A DNA stretch of 64,000 nt from an uncultured Paenibacillaceae bacterium (GTDB taxonomy: Bacteria > Bacillota > Bacilli > Paenibacillales > K13): NCBI GenBank assembly GCA_913056365.1, contig CAJXLT010000002.1, positions 124,001 to 188,000 on the forward strand, given 5' to 3'. Positions 10,073 through 20,660 of this stretch are shown here, piece by piece. How positions within the stretch are numbered: position 1 is the first letter of the stretch; every line of letters starts with the position of its first letter. Both the position numbers and the translations under genes were made by a program. The notes under the pieces were generated by a model. It saw nothing but the letters and a program-made list of their open reading frames with translations. It ran no database searches and was not told the DNA's origin.

Positions 10073-11059
10073 TCACTTCCCGCTGATTTCCTTCGACAGA
10101 CGCAGCACAAGCTCTGACTGAATCGTTAGACGCGCCTGCCGAACGGCATTTTTCATCGCATGGGCATCCGAAGAGCCATGCCCCTTGATGCAGACACCGG
10201 CCACACCTAACAGCGGGGCGCCGCCGTGTTCAGTATAATCCATCTTCTGTTTAAACTCACGTAGACCCGGAGCAAGCACGGATGCTGCCAGCTTCGACAT
10301 GATTGTTCGGGTGAATGCTGACTTCAGCGCGCCAAATACTGCACCAGCGGTCCCTTCCATTGCCTTCAGCAATATATTGCCGGCGAATCCATCACAGATT
10401 AGCACATCGCATGCGCCGTCCATCACGTCTCTAGCCTCTACATTGCCAACGAACGAAATTGGCATGTCTGCAAGCAACGGGTATGCGTCCTTCGTCAGCT
10501 CGTTCCCTTTGCCCGCTTCCGTGCCAACATTCAGCAAGCCAACACGCGGCGCATCAAGCTGTTCCAGACTCTTCCGGTACAAGCTTCCCATTAGCGCGTA
10601 TTGCTGCAAGTGCTCAGGCCGCGCATCCATATTCGCACCCAAGTCGAGTGCCAGCACGCCTCTTCCGTCTAATGTAGGCAGCATCGTAGCCAACCCGGGT
10701 CGATCTATTCCTGAAATTCGTCCCACGACGAGCAATCCTGTCGTCATCAGTGCCCCTGTATTGCCTGCAGAGATCATCGCCTCCGCTCCGCCTTCCTTCA
10801 CCAACCGTCCTGCTACAACCATAGAAGCATCCTTCTTCCGTCTAACAGCCTTAACCGGCTCATCATGAGGCCCAATGACCTCGGATGCATGAAGAATCTC
10901 CACATTGGAAGGCGCATTGCTCACAAGCGGGGCAAGCTGACGCTCATCACCTACTAATATTAATTGCGTATCTGGCCATTCCTTCGCCGCTCTCATTGCG
11001 CCTTCTACATTACTATGAGGAGCATGGTCGCCGCCCATCGCATCAATGGCGATTCGCAC
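10073..11059 (-). CDS. plsX: Phosphate acyltransferase PlsX
   Basis: PlsX converts acyl-ACP to acyl-phosphate, the donor that PlsY uses to start phospholipid synthesis. The 328-residue protein begins with the family signature IAIDAMGGDHAP and contains SAGNTGALM and CDGFAGNI, all typical. Translation starts at a GTG with GGGAGGAG upstream, overlapping the end of fapR by 17 bases. The fapR-plsX-fab order matches the lipid operon of Bacillus, linking phospholipid and fatty acid synthesis under one repressor. Confidence 0.97.
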   Translation of the reverse strand: MRIAIDAMGGDHAPHSNVEGAMRAAKEWPDTQLILVGDERQLAPLVSNAPSNVEILHASEVIGPHDEPVKAVRRKKDASMVVAGRLVKEGGAEAMISAGNTGALMTTGLLVVGRISGIDRPGLATMLPTLDGRGVLALDLGANMDARPEHLQQYALMGSLYRKSLEQLDAPRVGLLNVGTEAGKGNELTKDAYPLLADMPISFVGNVEARDVMDGACDVLICDGFAGNILLKAMEGTAGAVFGALKSAFTRTIMSKLAASVLAPGLREFKQKMDYTEHGGAPLLGVAGVCIKGHGSSDAHAMKNAVRQARLTIQSELVLRLSKEISGK

Positions 11060-11684
11060 TGCTGTCTCCTCCCTTTTCTACATGAGGTGTCCTGTACACA
11101 ACGAAGTTCCCTTGAAAGACCAACTCATCTCCGACATATGTAAACACTTCAACCTTCGCCTTCCCATTCTCTCCGGAGATGGAACGGACATAGGCCTTGG
11201 CGACACACTTCTCGCCTAGCTTGACCGAACGGATAAATCGAATGTCCGCTGAGGCTGTCAGCGCCACTTCTTCATTAATAACAGCAACTGCCAATGAATT
11301 CGCTTGCGCGAAAATATGGTGGCCGCGTGCAATTGAGGTGCGCGAGAATACATGCTCCTCAGCTATTTCGAATAATGAGATGCCGCTCTTGTCCAACTGA
11401 AGGTCGATAACATCTCCAATCACTTCGTGCAACGGGAGTGATCGGATCTGGTCGTAGGAGTGCTCGGCCATCAGTTTGATGCGTTCCCGCAATTCGGGAA
11501 TACCTAACTCCATGCGATCCAGTCTTACCGTCTGAATACTGACGCTGAACATGCGGGTTAATTCATCATCGGTCACGAATGGATTATCATTGAGCGCCTT
11601 GGCCAGCTGTTGCTGACGCTGACGCTTGGGCAGTCGTTCTATGGCTGACCCACCACCTTTACTCCCAGCATATTCCGATCTCAC
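11043..11684 (-). CDS. fapR: Fatty acid biosynthesis repressor FapR
   Basis: FapR represses fatty acid and phospholipid genes and is released by malonyl-CoA. The N-terminal third is a helix-turn-helix region (FSVSIQTVRLDRMELGI) and the rest is a hot-dog fold ligand domain ending near FQGNFVVYRT. The start is uncertain: a GTG at 11684 is the upstream limit but lacks a clear ribosome site and gives an unusual Gly-rich lead. Homology would begin around ERLPKRQRQQ, about 15 residues later, just after AAAGGTGG but with only an in-frame ATA nearby. A FapR operator lies six bases upstream of the GTG, implying autoregulation. Confidence 0.95.
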   Translation of the reverse strand: MRSEYAGSKGGGSAIERLPKRQRQQQLAKALNDNPFVTDDELTRMFSVSIQTVRLDRMELGIPELRERIKLMAEHSYDQIRSLPLHEVIGDVIDLQLDKSGISLFEIAEEHVFSRTSIARGHHIFAQANSLAVAVINEEVALTASADIRFIRSVKLGEKCVAKAYVRSISGENGKAKVEVFTYVGDELVFQGNFVVYRTPHVEKGGDSSANRH

Positions 11685-11689
11685 TTCGT

Positions 11690-11706
11690 TTATTACCAGG
11701 TACTAT
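11690..11706 (-). promoter_or_regulatory. FapR operator
   Basis: Read on the minus strand the site is ATAGTACCTGGTAATAA, a close match to the known FapR palindrome (TTAGTACCTRRTACTAA type, recalled from Bacillus). It is just upstream of fapR and downstream of an AT-rich TATACT that could serve as a -10. Placement predicts repression of the whole fapR-plsX-fab operon and of fapR itself. Confidence 0.8.
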
Positions 11707-11793
11707 GATGTAGTATATAGAAAATACGATCAAAAGAAAAGATGTAATTTTCCCGTATTGCTGCAGTGATGCAACAAACTGCTGTTAGTATGC

Positions 11794-11831
11794 AAAAAAA
11801 CGCCCCGCCGCAAACGACAGAACGTTTTTTT
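11794..11831 (-). terminator. Probable terminator after rpmF
   Basis: On the minus strand AAAAAAACG and CGTTTTTTT flank a GC-rich loop, ending in a seven-T run about 10 bases after the rpmF stop. The stem is mostly A-T, so strength is uncertain. It would separate yceD-rpmF from the fapR operon. Confidence 0.55.
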
Positions 11832-11841
11832 CATTGCCTCA

Positions 11842-12015
11842 TTATTGTTGCACGATCTCTCTGCCCTTGTACGTCCCGCATACACGGCACACATGATGCG
11901 CAAGCTTCAGCTCTCCGCATTGCTCACATTTAACCATGCCCGGCACTTCAAGCTTAAAATGCGTACGACGCTTGTCGCGACGGGTTTTGGATGTTCTTCT
12001 TTGTGGTACTGCCAT
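11842..12015 (-). CDS. rpmF: 50S ribosomal protein L32
   Basis: L32 is a small protein of the large ribosomal subunit. The 57-residue product starts [13 protein letters not shown] and carries a zinc ribbon with two cysteine pairs, CEQC and CRVC, so this is the zinc-binding form. The ATG at 12015 follows AGGAGGTGGGGAATC. It sits 74 bases after yceD, the standard yceD-rpmF pairing, followed by a probable terminator. Confidence 0.97.
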   Translation of the reverse strand: MAVPQRRTSKTRRDKRRTHFKLEVPGMVKCEQCGELKLAHHVCRVCGTYKGREIVQQ

Positions 12016-12089
12016 GATTCCCCACCTCCTTAACCAAATACCAAGTTGAGCGTTTATGCATACCGAACAGCATACGCCTTCGGATTCGC

Positions 12090-12605
12090 CTATTCCTTCT
12101 TGAAAAAATCCTGCAATGCCGCAAGACGAGGATCAATGTTGTCCTGCGTGCAGCCGCAATCACGTTCGTTCAAATTCGTTCCACATGCTTGGCACAGACC
12201 TTGGCAATCCTCCCGGCATACATACACGAAAGGCAATGCCAGCCAAAAGGACTCTTCCACAAAAGGACGAAGATCAACTTGATCCGTGTCCACAAGATGA
12301 ATATCGTCTTCCTCTGTTAGCTCTGATTCATCTTGCTGTAATCGAAATCGTTCTAAGATCGGAAAGCGCAATTCAAACTTGAACGTACCCAAGCACCGCG
12401 AGCATTGCATGTCCAGTGCGGCTTGTCCTTCCCCTTCGACCTCAACGGTTCCCAGCTTCGCTGAAGCAGTCAGATTCACTCGAAGCGGATCGGCGTGAAG
12501 GAGCTCTTGCCGCAACTTGCTTGCCTCGTTCAGTTCAAGCTGATCGTCGATTACGATCGGCTTGTTCATGCGAAGAAGGTCTCGCAGATTGATTATCCAA
12601 GTCAT
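12090..12605 (-). CDS. yceD: YceD family protein (DUF177)
   Basis: YceD-family proteins lie next to rpmF in many bacteria; a role in 23S rRNA or large-subunit maturation has been proposed. The 171-residue product has the conserved core [10 protein letters not shown] and a second pair of cysteines near the end ([13 protein letters not shown]), which could bind metal. The ATG at 12605 is preceded by GGAGTG eight bases upstream; a GTG directly before it is also possible. A strong SigA-type promoter lies 29 bases upstream. Confidence 0.9.
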   Translation of the reverse strand: MTWIINLRDLLRMNKPIVIDDQLELNEASKLRQELLHADPLRVNLTASAKLGTVEVEGEGQAALDMQCSRCLGTFKFELRFPILERFRLQQDESELTEEDDIHLVDTDQVDLRPFVEESFWLALPFVYVCREDCQGLCQACGTNLNERDCGCTQDNIDPRLAALQDFFKKE

Positions 12606-12633
12606 CACTATTCACTCCAAACAAACAAAAGTA

Positions 12634-12663
12634 ATTATATCGATTGGAAGCATCATTTGTCAA
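12634..12663 (-). promoter_or_regulatory. Promoter of yceD-rpmF
   Basis: Minus-strand TTGACA (12663-12658) and TATAAT (12639-12634) with an 18-base spacer form a consensus housekeeping promoter, fitting the high expression needed for a ribosomal protein gene. Confidence 0.8.
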
Positions 12664-12824
12664 CCAATTTTCCTTCACACACTATACGATCGGCATCTAT
12701 TCTGTCTATGACAGGATCATACCCTTTATTCGCCCGCGCGGATGCGAATCCATCGCATTCATGGTAATATGCAAGAGAAAGCCATCTATTCACGCTCTCA
12801 TTACAGAAGGGAAGAAGGCTAACT

Positions 12825-14060
12825 ATGAGAACTGCAGGCATCATAGTCGAGTATAACCCGCTCCATAACGGTCATGTATATCATTACCGCCGAACCAAAG
12901 ACGTAACCGGAGCTGATTGTGTCGTTGCCGTCATGAGCGGCAACTTCCTGCAACGAGGGGAGCCGGCGCTTGTCAATAAGTGGGCACGTACAGAGATGGC
13001 GCTCCGTATGGGTGTCGATCTCGTCATAGAACTGCCGGTACTCTATGCTTGCCAGCCTGCAGAATGGTTCGCTTATGGCGCTGTATCCGCCTTGCATGCA
13101 ACAGGGGTCGTCGATGCTCTGTGCTTCGGAAGCGAGAGCGGCGATATCGATTGGCTGCAGCAAGTGGCACAATATATTCATGAAGAGCCGGTTGCGTTGA
13201 GCAATCAATTGCGTACATTGCTGCAGACCGGTATGAACTATCCTTCTGCGTATGCAGCTGCTCTTACTGCATTTGCTCGACAGAATGGACTCTCCATTCC
13301 AGAAGGCGAATTGGACAAGCCGAACAACACACTCGGCCTTCATTACTTGATCGCGCTGCATCGGCTGGCCAGCCGGATTCAGTGCTATACAATTCCCCGT
13401 ATTCATTCCGATTATCGGGACCAGATGCCTACGCATGCATCTATAGCAAGCGCAACGTCCATTCGCCGCAAGTGGTTGGAGCAAGGCAAGCTGGAAGCTG
13501 TACGCCAATATGTTCCTGACTCTACCTATGCGATCCTTGAGCAGGAGCAACAGCAAGGCAGAGCACCGATGGAATGGGAGCAATTCTATATGCAGTTGCT
13601 TGGGCGGTTGTCTGTTACCTCTGCAGAACAGCTGCGTGAGCTTGCGGAAGTGAGCGAAGGACTTGAGTTCCGCATCCAGGATCTCCTCTTCCAACAACGC
13701 GCTTGTACAAGCTTCGAGCAACTGATTGGCGGTCTTAAGACGAAGCGTTACACACGGACGAAGCTGCAGCGAACGTTGCTCCGCATCTTGCTGAACCACC
13801 CCGCTCACTTGCTAGAGCGGGAGAAACTTGCAGCCGGTGTTCCTTATTTGCGCATACTCGGTTTTTCCGATAACGGACGCAAGCTGCTGAAGCGAATGAA
13901 GCATACAGCAACAGTACCTGTCTATACCCGGTTCAGTAAATTATCATCTAGTCAGCTCGAGCTTGATCTGCGTGCTTCTTATTTATATGCGCTCGGCTAC
14001 CCGCAGCCTTCTCCTGATGAATGGCAACGGGACATTCGTCAACCCCCTATCCAAATATGA
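12825..14060 (+). CDS. tmcAL: tRNA(Met) cytidine acetate ligase TmcAL (YlbM)
   Basis: TmcAL activates acetate with ATP and attaches it to the wobble cytidine of elongator tRNA-Met (ac4C34). The 411-residue protein opens with the nucleotidyltransferase signature GIIVEYNPLHNGH, where HNGH is the HxGH motif, followed by MSGNFLQRGEPALVNKW and the conserved PNNTLG region. The ATG is preceded by GAAGGCTAACT. It is transcribed away from yceD-rpmF and converges on ylbL, 18 bases away. The YlbM position in the ylb block supports the call. Confidence 0.93.
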   Translation: MRTAGIIVEYNPLHNGHVYHYRRTKDVTGADCVVAVMSGNFLQRGEPALVNKWARTEMALRMGVDLVIELPVLYACQPAEWFAYGAVSALHATGVVDALCFGSESGDIDWLQQVAQYIHEEPVALSNQLRTLLQTGMNYPSAYAAALTAFARQNGLSIPEGELDKPNNTLGLHYLIALHRLASRIQCYTIPRIHSDYRDQMPTHASIASATSIRRKWLEQGKLEAVRQYVPDSTYAILEQEQQQGRAPMEWEQFYMQLLGRLSVTSAEQLRELAEVSEGLEFRIQDLLFQQRACTSFEQLIGGLKTKRYTRTKLQRTLLRILLNHPAHLLEREKLAAGVPYLRILGFSDNGRKLLKRMKHTATVPVYTRFSKLSSSQLELDLRASYLYALGYPQPSPDEWQRDIRQPPIQI

Positions 14061-14078
14061 GCGGCTAAGTCGGGCTGC

Positions 14079-15137
14079 CTAGTTGCTTCTTTCCACTTTA
14101 GTAGGGAGTTGATCCAGATACGCCAACACTTCATCCATTGTCGATACAGGCACTACCTTCATCTTGGTCCCAATTGCAGCAGCAGCCGCCATTGCTTCCT
14201 TCCCATTGGATGCAGGACAGAAGAACAAATCCGCGTTCTCCCTGTCCGCCGCTAACACTTTGTGGCGAACACCGCCGATACGACCGACTTCACCGCTGCC
14301 GTTTATTTCACCCGTACCAGCAATTCGATACCCCTTCGTCACATCTTCGGGAACAAGTTGATTATAAATTTCCATAGCAAACATCAAGCCGGCGGAAGGC
14401 CCGCCAATGCTGCCTGCATCAATCGTTACGATCTTCCCTTCATCATCAGGGACAACCTCAACTACATTGCCCATTGTCACGCCAATTCCCGGTCGGGCGT
14501 TGTCTGTTCCTCCCGATAACTCAACAAGAGTAATCGCTGCCTCACGAACCTCTTCGTTCCGCTCGAACGTAATCTTCACATCATCCCCGACCTCATGCTG
14601 CTGGATCAGCTTCGCCACAGTCTCCGTATCTTCTGCTTGCTCGCCGTTCACTTCAAGCAAGATATCACCGGCATCTAACGCCTTCTCGGCCGGGAATCCG
14701 TCCTGCACGCCGAGAACAATAACCTGCTCTGTATGCAACGCATAAGCAACGTCAGCAGCTTCATAAGCAGCCAGCGCAGCCATGCTCTGGGAGTTCATCA
14801 TATTGTAGCCTTGCCGTTCGCGATACTCCTCATGCGACTCTCCCTCTCGGAAAATTTCTTCCTCAGGGAAAAATTGCGCATGCTTTTGAAACCACTTCAT
14901 GTACCAATATGTGGCCGTATTCGCATTCGACAGCACATTCACAGTTGTAAGCATGAAGGCGCCGGCTTCTTCTGTATAAGCCTCCTCCAAGTGAATCATC
15001 GGCCGCACTTCTTCAGCACTTCCTGGCCTATATATAATATAGGGAGAAGGCCAGTACGCATACACCATCATTGAGATTGTGACAGCTGCCAGCAATCCGA
15101 ACTGGAACCACTTCTTAGGAATACGTGTATTGGTCAT
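14079..15137 (-). CDS. ylbL: Membrane-anchored PDZ/Lon-type serine protease (YlbL/SepM family)
   Basis: The 352-residue product has one N-terminal membrane segment (about residues 12-28), a middle PDZ domain (GVQDGFPAEKALDAGD and following) and a C-terminal Lon-type protease domain. The Ser-Lys dyad is visible as Ser in GGPSAGLMF and Lys in GGVRHKVLAA. Relatives include SepM of streptococci, which trims a pheromone, and B. subtilis YlbL, linked to recovery from DNA damage through YneA cleavage. The substrate here cannot be told. It converges on tmcAL and diverges from ylbJ. Confidence 0.9.
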   Translation of the reverse strand: MTNTRIPKKWFQFGLLAAVTISMMVYAYWPSPYIIYRPGSAEEVRPMIHLEEAYTEEAGAFMLTTVNVLSNANTATYWYMKWFQKHAQFFPEEEIFREGESHEEYRERQGYNMMNSQSMAALAAYEAADVAYALHTEQVIVLGVQDGFPAEKALDAGDILLEVNGEQAEDTETVAKLIQQHEVGDDVKITFERNEEVREAAITLVELSGGTDNARPGIGVTMGNVVEVVPDDEGKIVTIDAGSIGGPSAGLMFAMEIYNQLVPEDVTKGYRIAGTGEINGSGEVGRIGGVRHKVLAADRENADLFFCPASNGKEAMAAAAAIGTKMKVVPVSTMDEVLAYLDQLPTKVERSN

Positions 15138-15199
15138 ATTCGAACAACCCTCCGCGTAAACATGTACAACCAGCCGCTCTGTAAGGAGGTGCTTGGCAT

Positions 15200-17472
<2,273 letters not shown>

Positions 17473-17569
17473 CGTTCATCACCTGTTCTTTGATGTTCAA
17501 CCTCTGTATGGGTTTATCCTATCATATTTTTGCCTGACAAGAAAAAATATTGGTTCCCCTGTATAGAAT

Positions 17570-17746
17570 CGGGATGTGCCGGACATTATAGGAGTAGCGG
17601 CATGAAAGTGCCGTGGACAACCGCGGAGAAGACTTACGTTTCCCCATAAGCTCTTCATCCGGTTTCTCCTCTCCCATGAAGGGGGCTGCGCAAGCGGCCC
17701 CCGATAATTGAACGCCGCAAGCCTTGTGCTGTGCGGTTCTTTTTTT
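17570..17746 (+). ncRNA. Candidate structured small RNA
   Basis: Between rsmD and the PHP gene, both on the minus strand, the plus strand carries a chain of hairpins: CCGGA (17579-17583) pairing with TCCGG (17658-17662), an internal CGGCA/TGCCG stem at 17598-17613, a 9-bp stem capped by a GCAA tetraloop at 17681-17702 whose single G-U pair fits only plus-strand RNA, and an intrinsic terminator at 17710-17746. A TATAGAAT element at about 17561-17568 could be a -10, but no good -35 is seen. A tiny 15-codon frame (ATG 17602, GGAG upstream) is also present. Alternatively the region is a minus-strand leader of rsmD. Confidence 0.5.
17710..17746 (+). terminator. Plus-strand intrinsic terminator with no upstream gene
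   Basis: GAAC-GC-CGCA pairs with TGCGGTTC leaving a two-base bulge, followed by seven T residues on the plus strand. No protein gene on this strand ends nearby; ylbJ stops 1.3 kb upstream. On the minus strand there is no T-tract after the stem. Confidence 0.7.
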
Positions 17747-17791
17747 AGTATTAGGCATATTGGGCATATGCATAACCACTGCTCACGAGCT

Positions 17792-18658
17792 CTATAAGCT
17801 CGAAGAGTCCCTATAGCCTCTAGCCTTCCGTTCAAGCTCTCGCACTACATCAAGTGAAGTACGCCGAGAGCCAAGCGGCGCATGGAATACGACACCATCC
17901 CGATACCCGTGAAAGTCCGAACCGGCTGTCACGACAACATTGCCCTGTTCCGCCATCTCTCGATAGTGCAGCTCTTGCTCACTAGTATGATCGGCGTGTG
18001 CAACCTCAATTCCGTCAACGCCATGCTGAATCAATCGCTCTACCAGCTCATCGGCATCGTACAATCCAGGATGAGCCACGACAGCTGCGCCGCCGGATTC
18101 GTGGATGAAATCAATTGCTTCGAACGGCGAAATCCGATCAACCTGTACGTAAGCTGTGCCATTCGTCCCTAAGTATTTATCGAAAGCTTCACCCATATCT
18201 GTACAATATCCGTGCTGGACTAACCATTCTGCAAAGTGCGGACGTCCGACAGAACCTGTAGCACCATTGGCTTGTGCCAATCTTTCGACATCAGCAACCG
18301 TTATAGCTATATCTAACTGCCGAAGACGCTCTGCCAGTCTGACATTACGCTTGGCACGCACATCACGCAGTCCCGCAAGCCGGGATTGCATCCGTTCGCC
18401 CCCCCACTCCATGTAGTACCCTAGAATGTGTATATCCTGGCCCTCCCAGGCTGTACTGATCTCAACGCCAGGCACCACTTCAATGCCAAGCTCCTTCCCC
18501 GCTTCTATCGCTTCAGCCAACCCGCCGAACGTATCATGGTCCGTAATCGCCAGCGCAGCAAGTCCTGCTTCTGCGGCAAGCTTCACATTCTCACTTGGCG
18601 TGCAAGTTCCGTCTGACGCAGTCGTATGCGTATGCAAATCTACATATGCAATTGGCAT
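17792..18658 (-). CDS. PHP-domain phosphoesterase
   Basis: The 288-residue protein belongs to the PHP family related to TrpH/YciV (RNase AM), metal-dependent phosphoesterases acting on 5' ends of RNA or small nucleotides. Metal ligands are visible in DLHTHTTASDG, ITDHDTFGG, PGVEIS, VVAHPG and GSDFHG. The ATG at 18658 follows a GGAG. It stands alone, upstream of rsmD on the same strand but separated from it by about 320 bases. Family assignment is firm; the precise substrate is not. Confidence 0.9.
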   Translation of the reverse strand: MPIAYVDLHTHTTASDGTCTPSENVKLAAEAGLAALAITDHDTFGGLAEAIEAGKELGIEVVPGVEISTAWEGQDIHILGYYMEWGGERMQSRLAGLRDVRAKRNVRLAERLRQLDIAITVADVERLAQANGATGSVGRPHFAEWLVQHGYCTDMGEAFDKYLGTNGTAYVQVDRISPFEAIDFIHESGGAAVVAHPGLYDADELVERLIQHGVDGIEVAHADHTSEQELHYREMAEQGNVVVTAGSDFHGYRDGVVFHAPLGSRRTSLDVVRELERKARGYRDSSSL

Positions 18659-18705
18659 CCGTAAGCTCCTCTCTCTAGCATGATTGAATTGTATCGCTTA
18701 TGTGC

Positions 18706-19617
18706 TTACAGCCACTGACTAATATCGCGCTCCCGCAAAAACGACAAAAAAGTCACTGCTGATATCGGAAGCAAGGTTGACGCTAAATAGATTGAATAAA
18801 ACTCACGTGTAAACGTAAAACCCTCAATGGAGCGAACATGCAGCAGACCAAGTGTTACTTCGTGCTTAACCGAGGATGAGGAAATGACCGACAAGCCGAG
18901 CCCCGATTCTACTGCGGACTTGATCGCACCGGTGCTGCCAAGCTCCATCGCAATATGTAACGCGCCTGGATCTACACCGTTGCGCAGCATTTCCTGCTCC
19001 ATCACGAGCCGTGTGCCCGAGCCCTTCTCACGCAGGACGAACGGATAAGCTAACGCATCCTTCATGCGAATCGTATCCAGCTCCAGCAGCGGATGACCAG
19101 ACGGCAGTATAAGCTTCAATTCGTCGTTCAACACCGCATCCGTCACCACATCGGGGTGCTGGATCGGCGCTTCGACTATACCGAAGGTCAGCTGATGGTT
19201 TTGGATTTCCTCCAAAATTTGCGAGGTGTTGATCACTTTCATGCTCACAGTAATGTTCGGGTATTCTTGGGCGAATGGACCAAGTATGCGCGGCAATATG
19301 TATTCGCCGAACGTCAAGCTTGCCCCCATCTGCAGACGCCCCTGCAGCATATGTGTATAGCGCGACATTGCCATGTCCGTGTCCTTCATGAAATCAATGC
19401 TTCGCCGAGCGAACGGCAGCAATGTCTTGCCAGCTTCGGACAGCTCTACTTTTTTCGTCGATCTGTTAAACAGCTTCGTACCGAAATAGTCCTCCAACGC
19501 CTGGATTTGCATTGTAACCGCGGGTTGTGTCATATGCAGCGAATGCGCTGCTGCTGAGAAGCTTCCTCTCATCGCAACCGTATAAAAAATGTGAAGCTGA
19601 TGAAAATTGAGGGCCAA
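18706..19617 (-). CDS. LysR-family transcriptional regulator
   Basis: The protein of about 303 residues has an N-terminal winged helix-turn-helix (LHIFYTVAMRGSFSAAAHSL, then TQPAVTMQIQALE) and a C-terminal periplasmic-binding-like effector domain. The frame is open to 19680, but a TTG at 19617 with AAAGGTGG nine bases upstream gives the standard LysR beginning just before NFHQLHIFY. No obvious target operon is adjacent, since neighbours are a PHP protein and a small unknown on the same strand. The effector cannot be inferred; resemblance to CysL/CbbR-type regulators is only general. Confidence 0.9.
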   Translation of the reverse strand: MALNFHQLHIFYTVAMRGSFSAAAHSLHMTQPAVTMQIQALEDYFGTKLFNRSTKKVELSEAGKTLLPFARRSIDFMKDTDMAMSRYTHMLQGRLQMGASLTFGEYILPRILGPFAQEYPNITVSMKVINTSQILEEIQNHQLTFGIVEAPIQHPDVVTDAVLNDELKLILPSGHPLLELDTIRMKDALAYPFVLREKGSGTRLVMEQEMLRNGVDPGALHIAMELGSTGAIKSAVESGLGLSVISSSSVKHEVTLGLLHVRSIEGFTFTREFYSIYLASTLLPISAVTFLSFLRERDISQWL

Positions 19618-19691
19618 TGCGTTCTTCCACCTTTCCTGATGTACGAATCGTATGCTTTCTATTATACCAAACCAGCTCATATCGTGATGAT

Positions 19692-19721
19692 AAAAAAAAC
19701 ATGCGTTCCTCGGAACGCATG
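19692..19721 (-). terminator. Intrinsic terminator
   Basis: A perfect 9-bp stem CATGCGTTC/GAACGCATG with a four-base loop is followed on the minus strand by eight T residues. It ends the transcript of the small unknown gene at 19748-20185 and isolates it from the LysR gene. Confidence 0.85.
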
Positions 19722-19747
19722 CTTGAACTCCTGTATATGGAAGATGA

Positions 19748-20185
19748 TCATCTCCGCTTGCGGCTGTTCTTCATCAATGTCATTCTCCTTGAATGTCTCA
19801 GCCATGAGTAATAGGACTTAAGGTCGCGCAATTCGATCGTTTCCGACATTCTTCCAAGAAATGTGACAACGATCATCTTATGCAACGGGTTGCCAGCTAT
19901 GTCTGTTTCCCCTTCGATTGTAGAGAACTCCGCGACCATCACTAGATCCTCATCAATTAGGTATACGTCCTGCTCATTACGGTAATAGGGTTCAACGTGG
20001 TCTTTCTTCAAACGTTCCCATAAAAATGCGCATATGTCCTCGAATCCCGTCTTCTCACTCTCAACCCGGTCTTTCCAACGCATTTTGGCATGGTTCGTAA
20101 TCACCACATCAGCAACTTTTTTATCGCCTAATTCGACAAAAAACGGCTCATACGTGCTCCAGCGCTGCATAATCTTATCTCTCAT
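19748..20185 (-). CDS. Conserved hypothetical protein
   Basis: The product of about 145 residues is not recognised. It is rich in charged and aromatic residues, has no signal peptide or membrane segment, and ends in a basic tail (HSRRMTLMKNSRKRR). A segment ITNHAKMRWKDRV is faintly like the His-x-x-x-Arg pattern of small RelE/DUF4258-type proteins, which is only suggestive. Start ATG at 20185 has GGGGTG six bases upstream; a GTG at 20194 is the alternative. It has its own strong terminator, so it looks like a single-gene unit. Confidence 0.65.
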   Translation of the reverse strand: MRDKIMQRWSTYEPFFVELGDKKVADVVITNHAKMRWKDRVESEKTGFEDICAFLWERLKKDHVEPYYRNEQDVYLIDEDLVMVAEFSTIEGETDIAGNPLHKMIVVTFLGRMSETIELRDLKSYYSWLRHSRRMTLMKNSRKRR

Positions 20186-20337
20186 ATTCCACACCCCATT
20201 CCCAGTAATAGTAGGACAAATTAAACTGTGGGTCTTTGAGACTATGACGTTACTCTTATTTTAACGGATTCTCAACAGGAATCCAACTATATTGGAAGAA
20301 TTTCATAAAAATTTCGACCACTGTTTGAATTTCACAC

Positions 20338-20604
20338 CTACAAAGAGTAAAATCTGGTCTTGTCCGGCATATTACTACTGTATTCCGTCTTAATCTCGTT
20401 CCGATATGAACGTTCAATTCGTCTTACCCAATGCAAGCGCTGCAGCTGCTTCGTCGTATCTTCTTCCTTGTTAGCATGAATATAGAGTACAGCGTAGTGC
20501 ATCTTCCGCGAGATGAAATGCACAGAACCATATCTGTCAAGCTGATTCCTTGCTGCTTTCACATCGCTAATCCAAACAATCAATCCGATTCTTTCAGAAA
20601 ACAT
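20338..20604 (-). CDS. ylbG: YlbG family protein (DUF2129)
   Basis: The small basic protein of about 88 residues matches Bacillus YlbG in length and pattern: GLIVWISDVKAARNQLDRYG, YVS-like HFISRKMHYAVLY, and a conserved VRRIERSYR followed by PDK. Its function is unknown. The ATG at 20604 has GAGGTG about nine bases upstream; GTG at 20613 is possible. It lies in the ylb block but is separated from ylbF by the asparaginase gene transcribed in the opposite direction. Confidence 0.85.
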   Translation of the reverse strand: MFSERIGLIVWISDVKAARNQLDRYGSVHFISRKMHYAVLYIHANKEEDTTKQLQRLHWVRRIERSYRNEIKTEYSSNMPDKTRFYSL

Positions 20605-20660
20605 GTCCAGCACACCTCGTTTTCTTATTACATAAGTATGTGAATAAAGGAGTAATTATT

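Noticed and set aside
12819-13808. 329-residue minus-strand frame opposite tmcAL
   Set aside because: Rich in Cys, Arg and Leu, without a known domain; tmcAL is certain on the other strand.
17497-17835. Minus-strand frames of 85-112 residues upstream of rsmD
   Set aside because: They run through hairpins and a terminator region, lack ribosome sites and look non-coding; the region is better read as RNA or leader.
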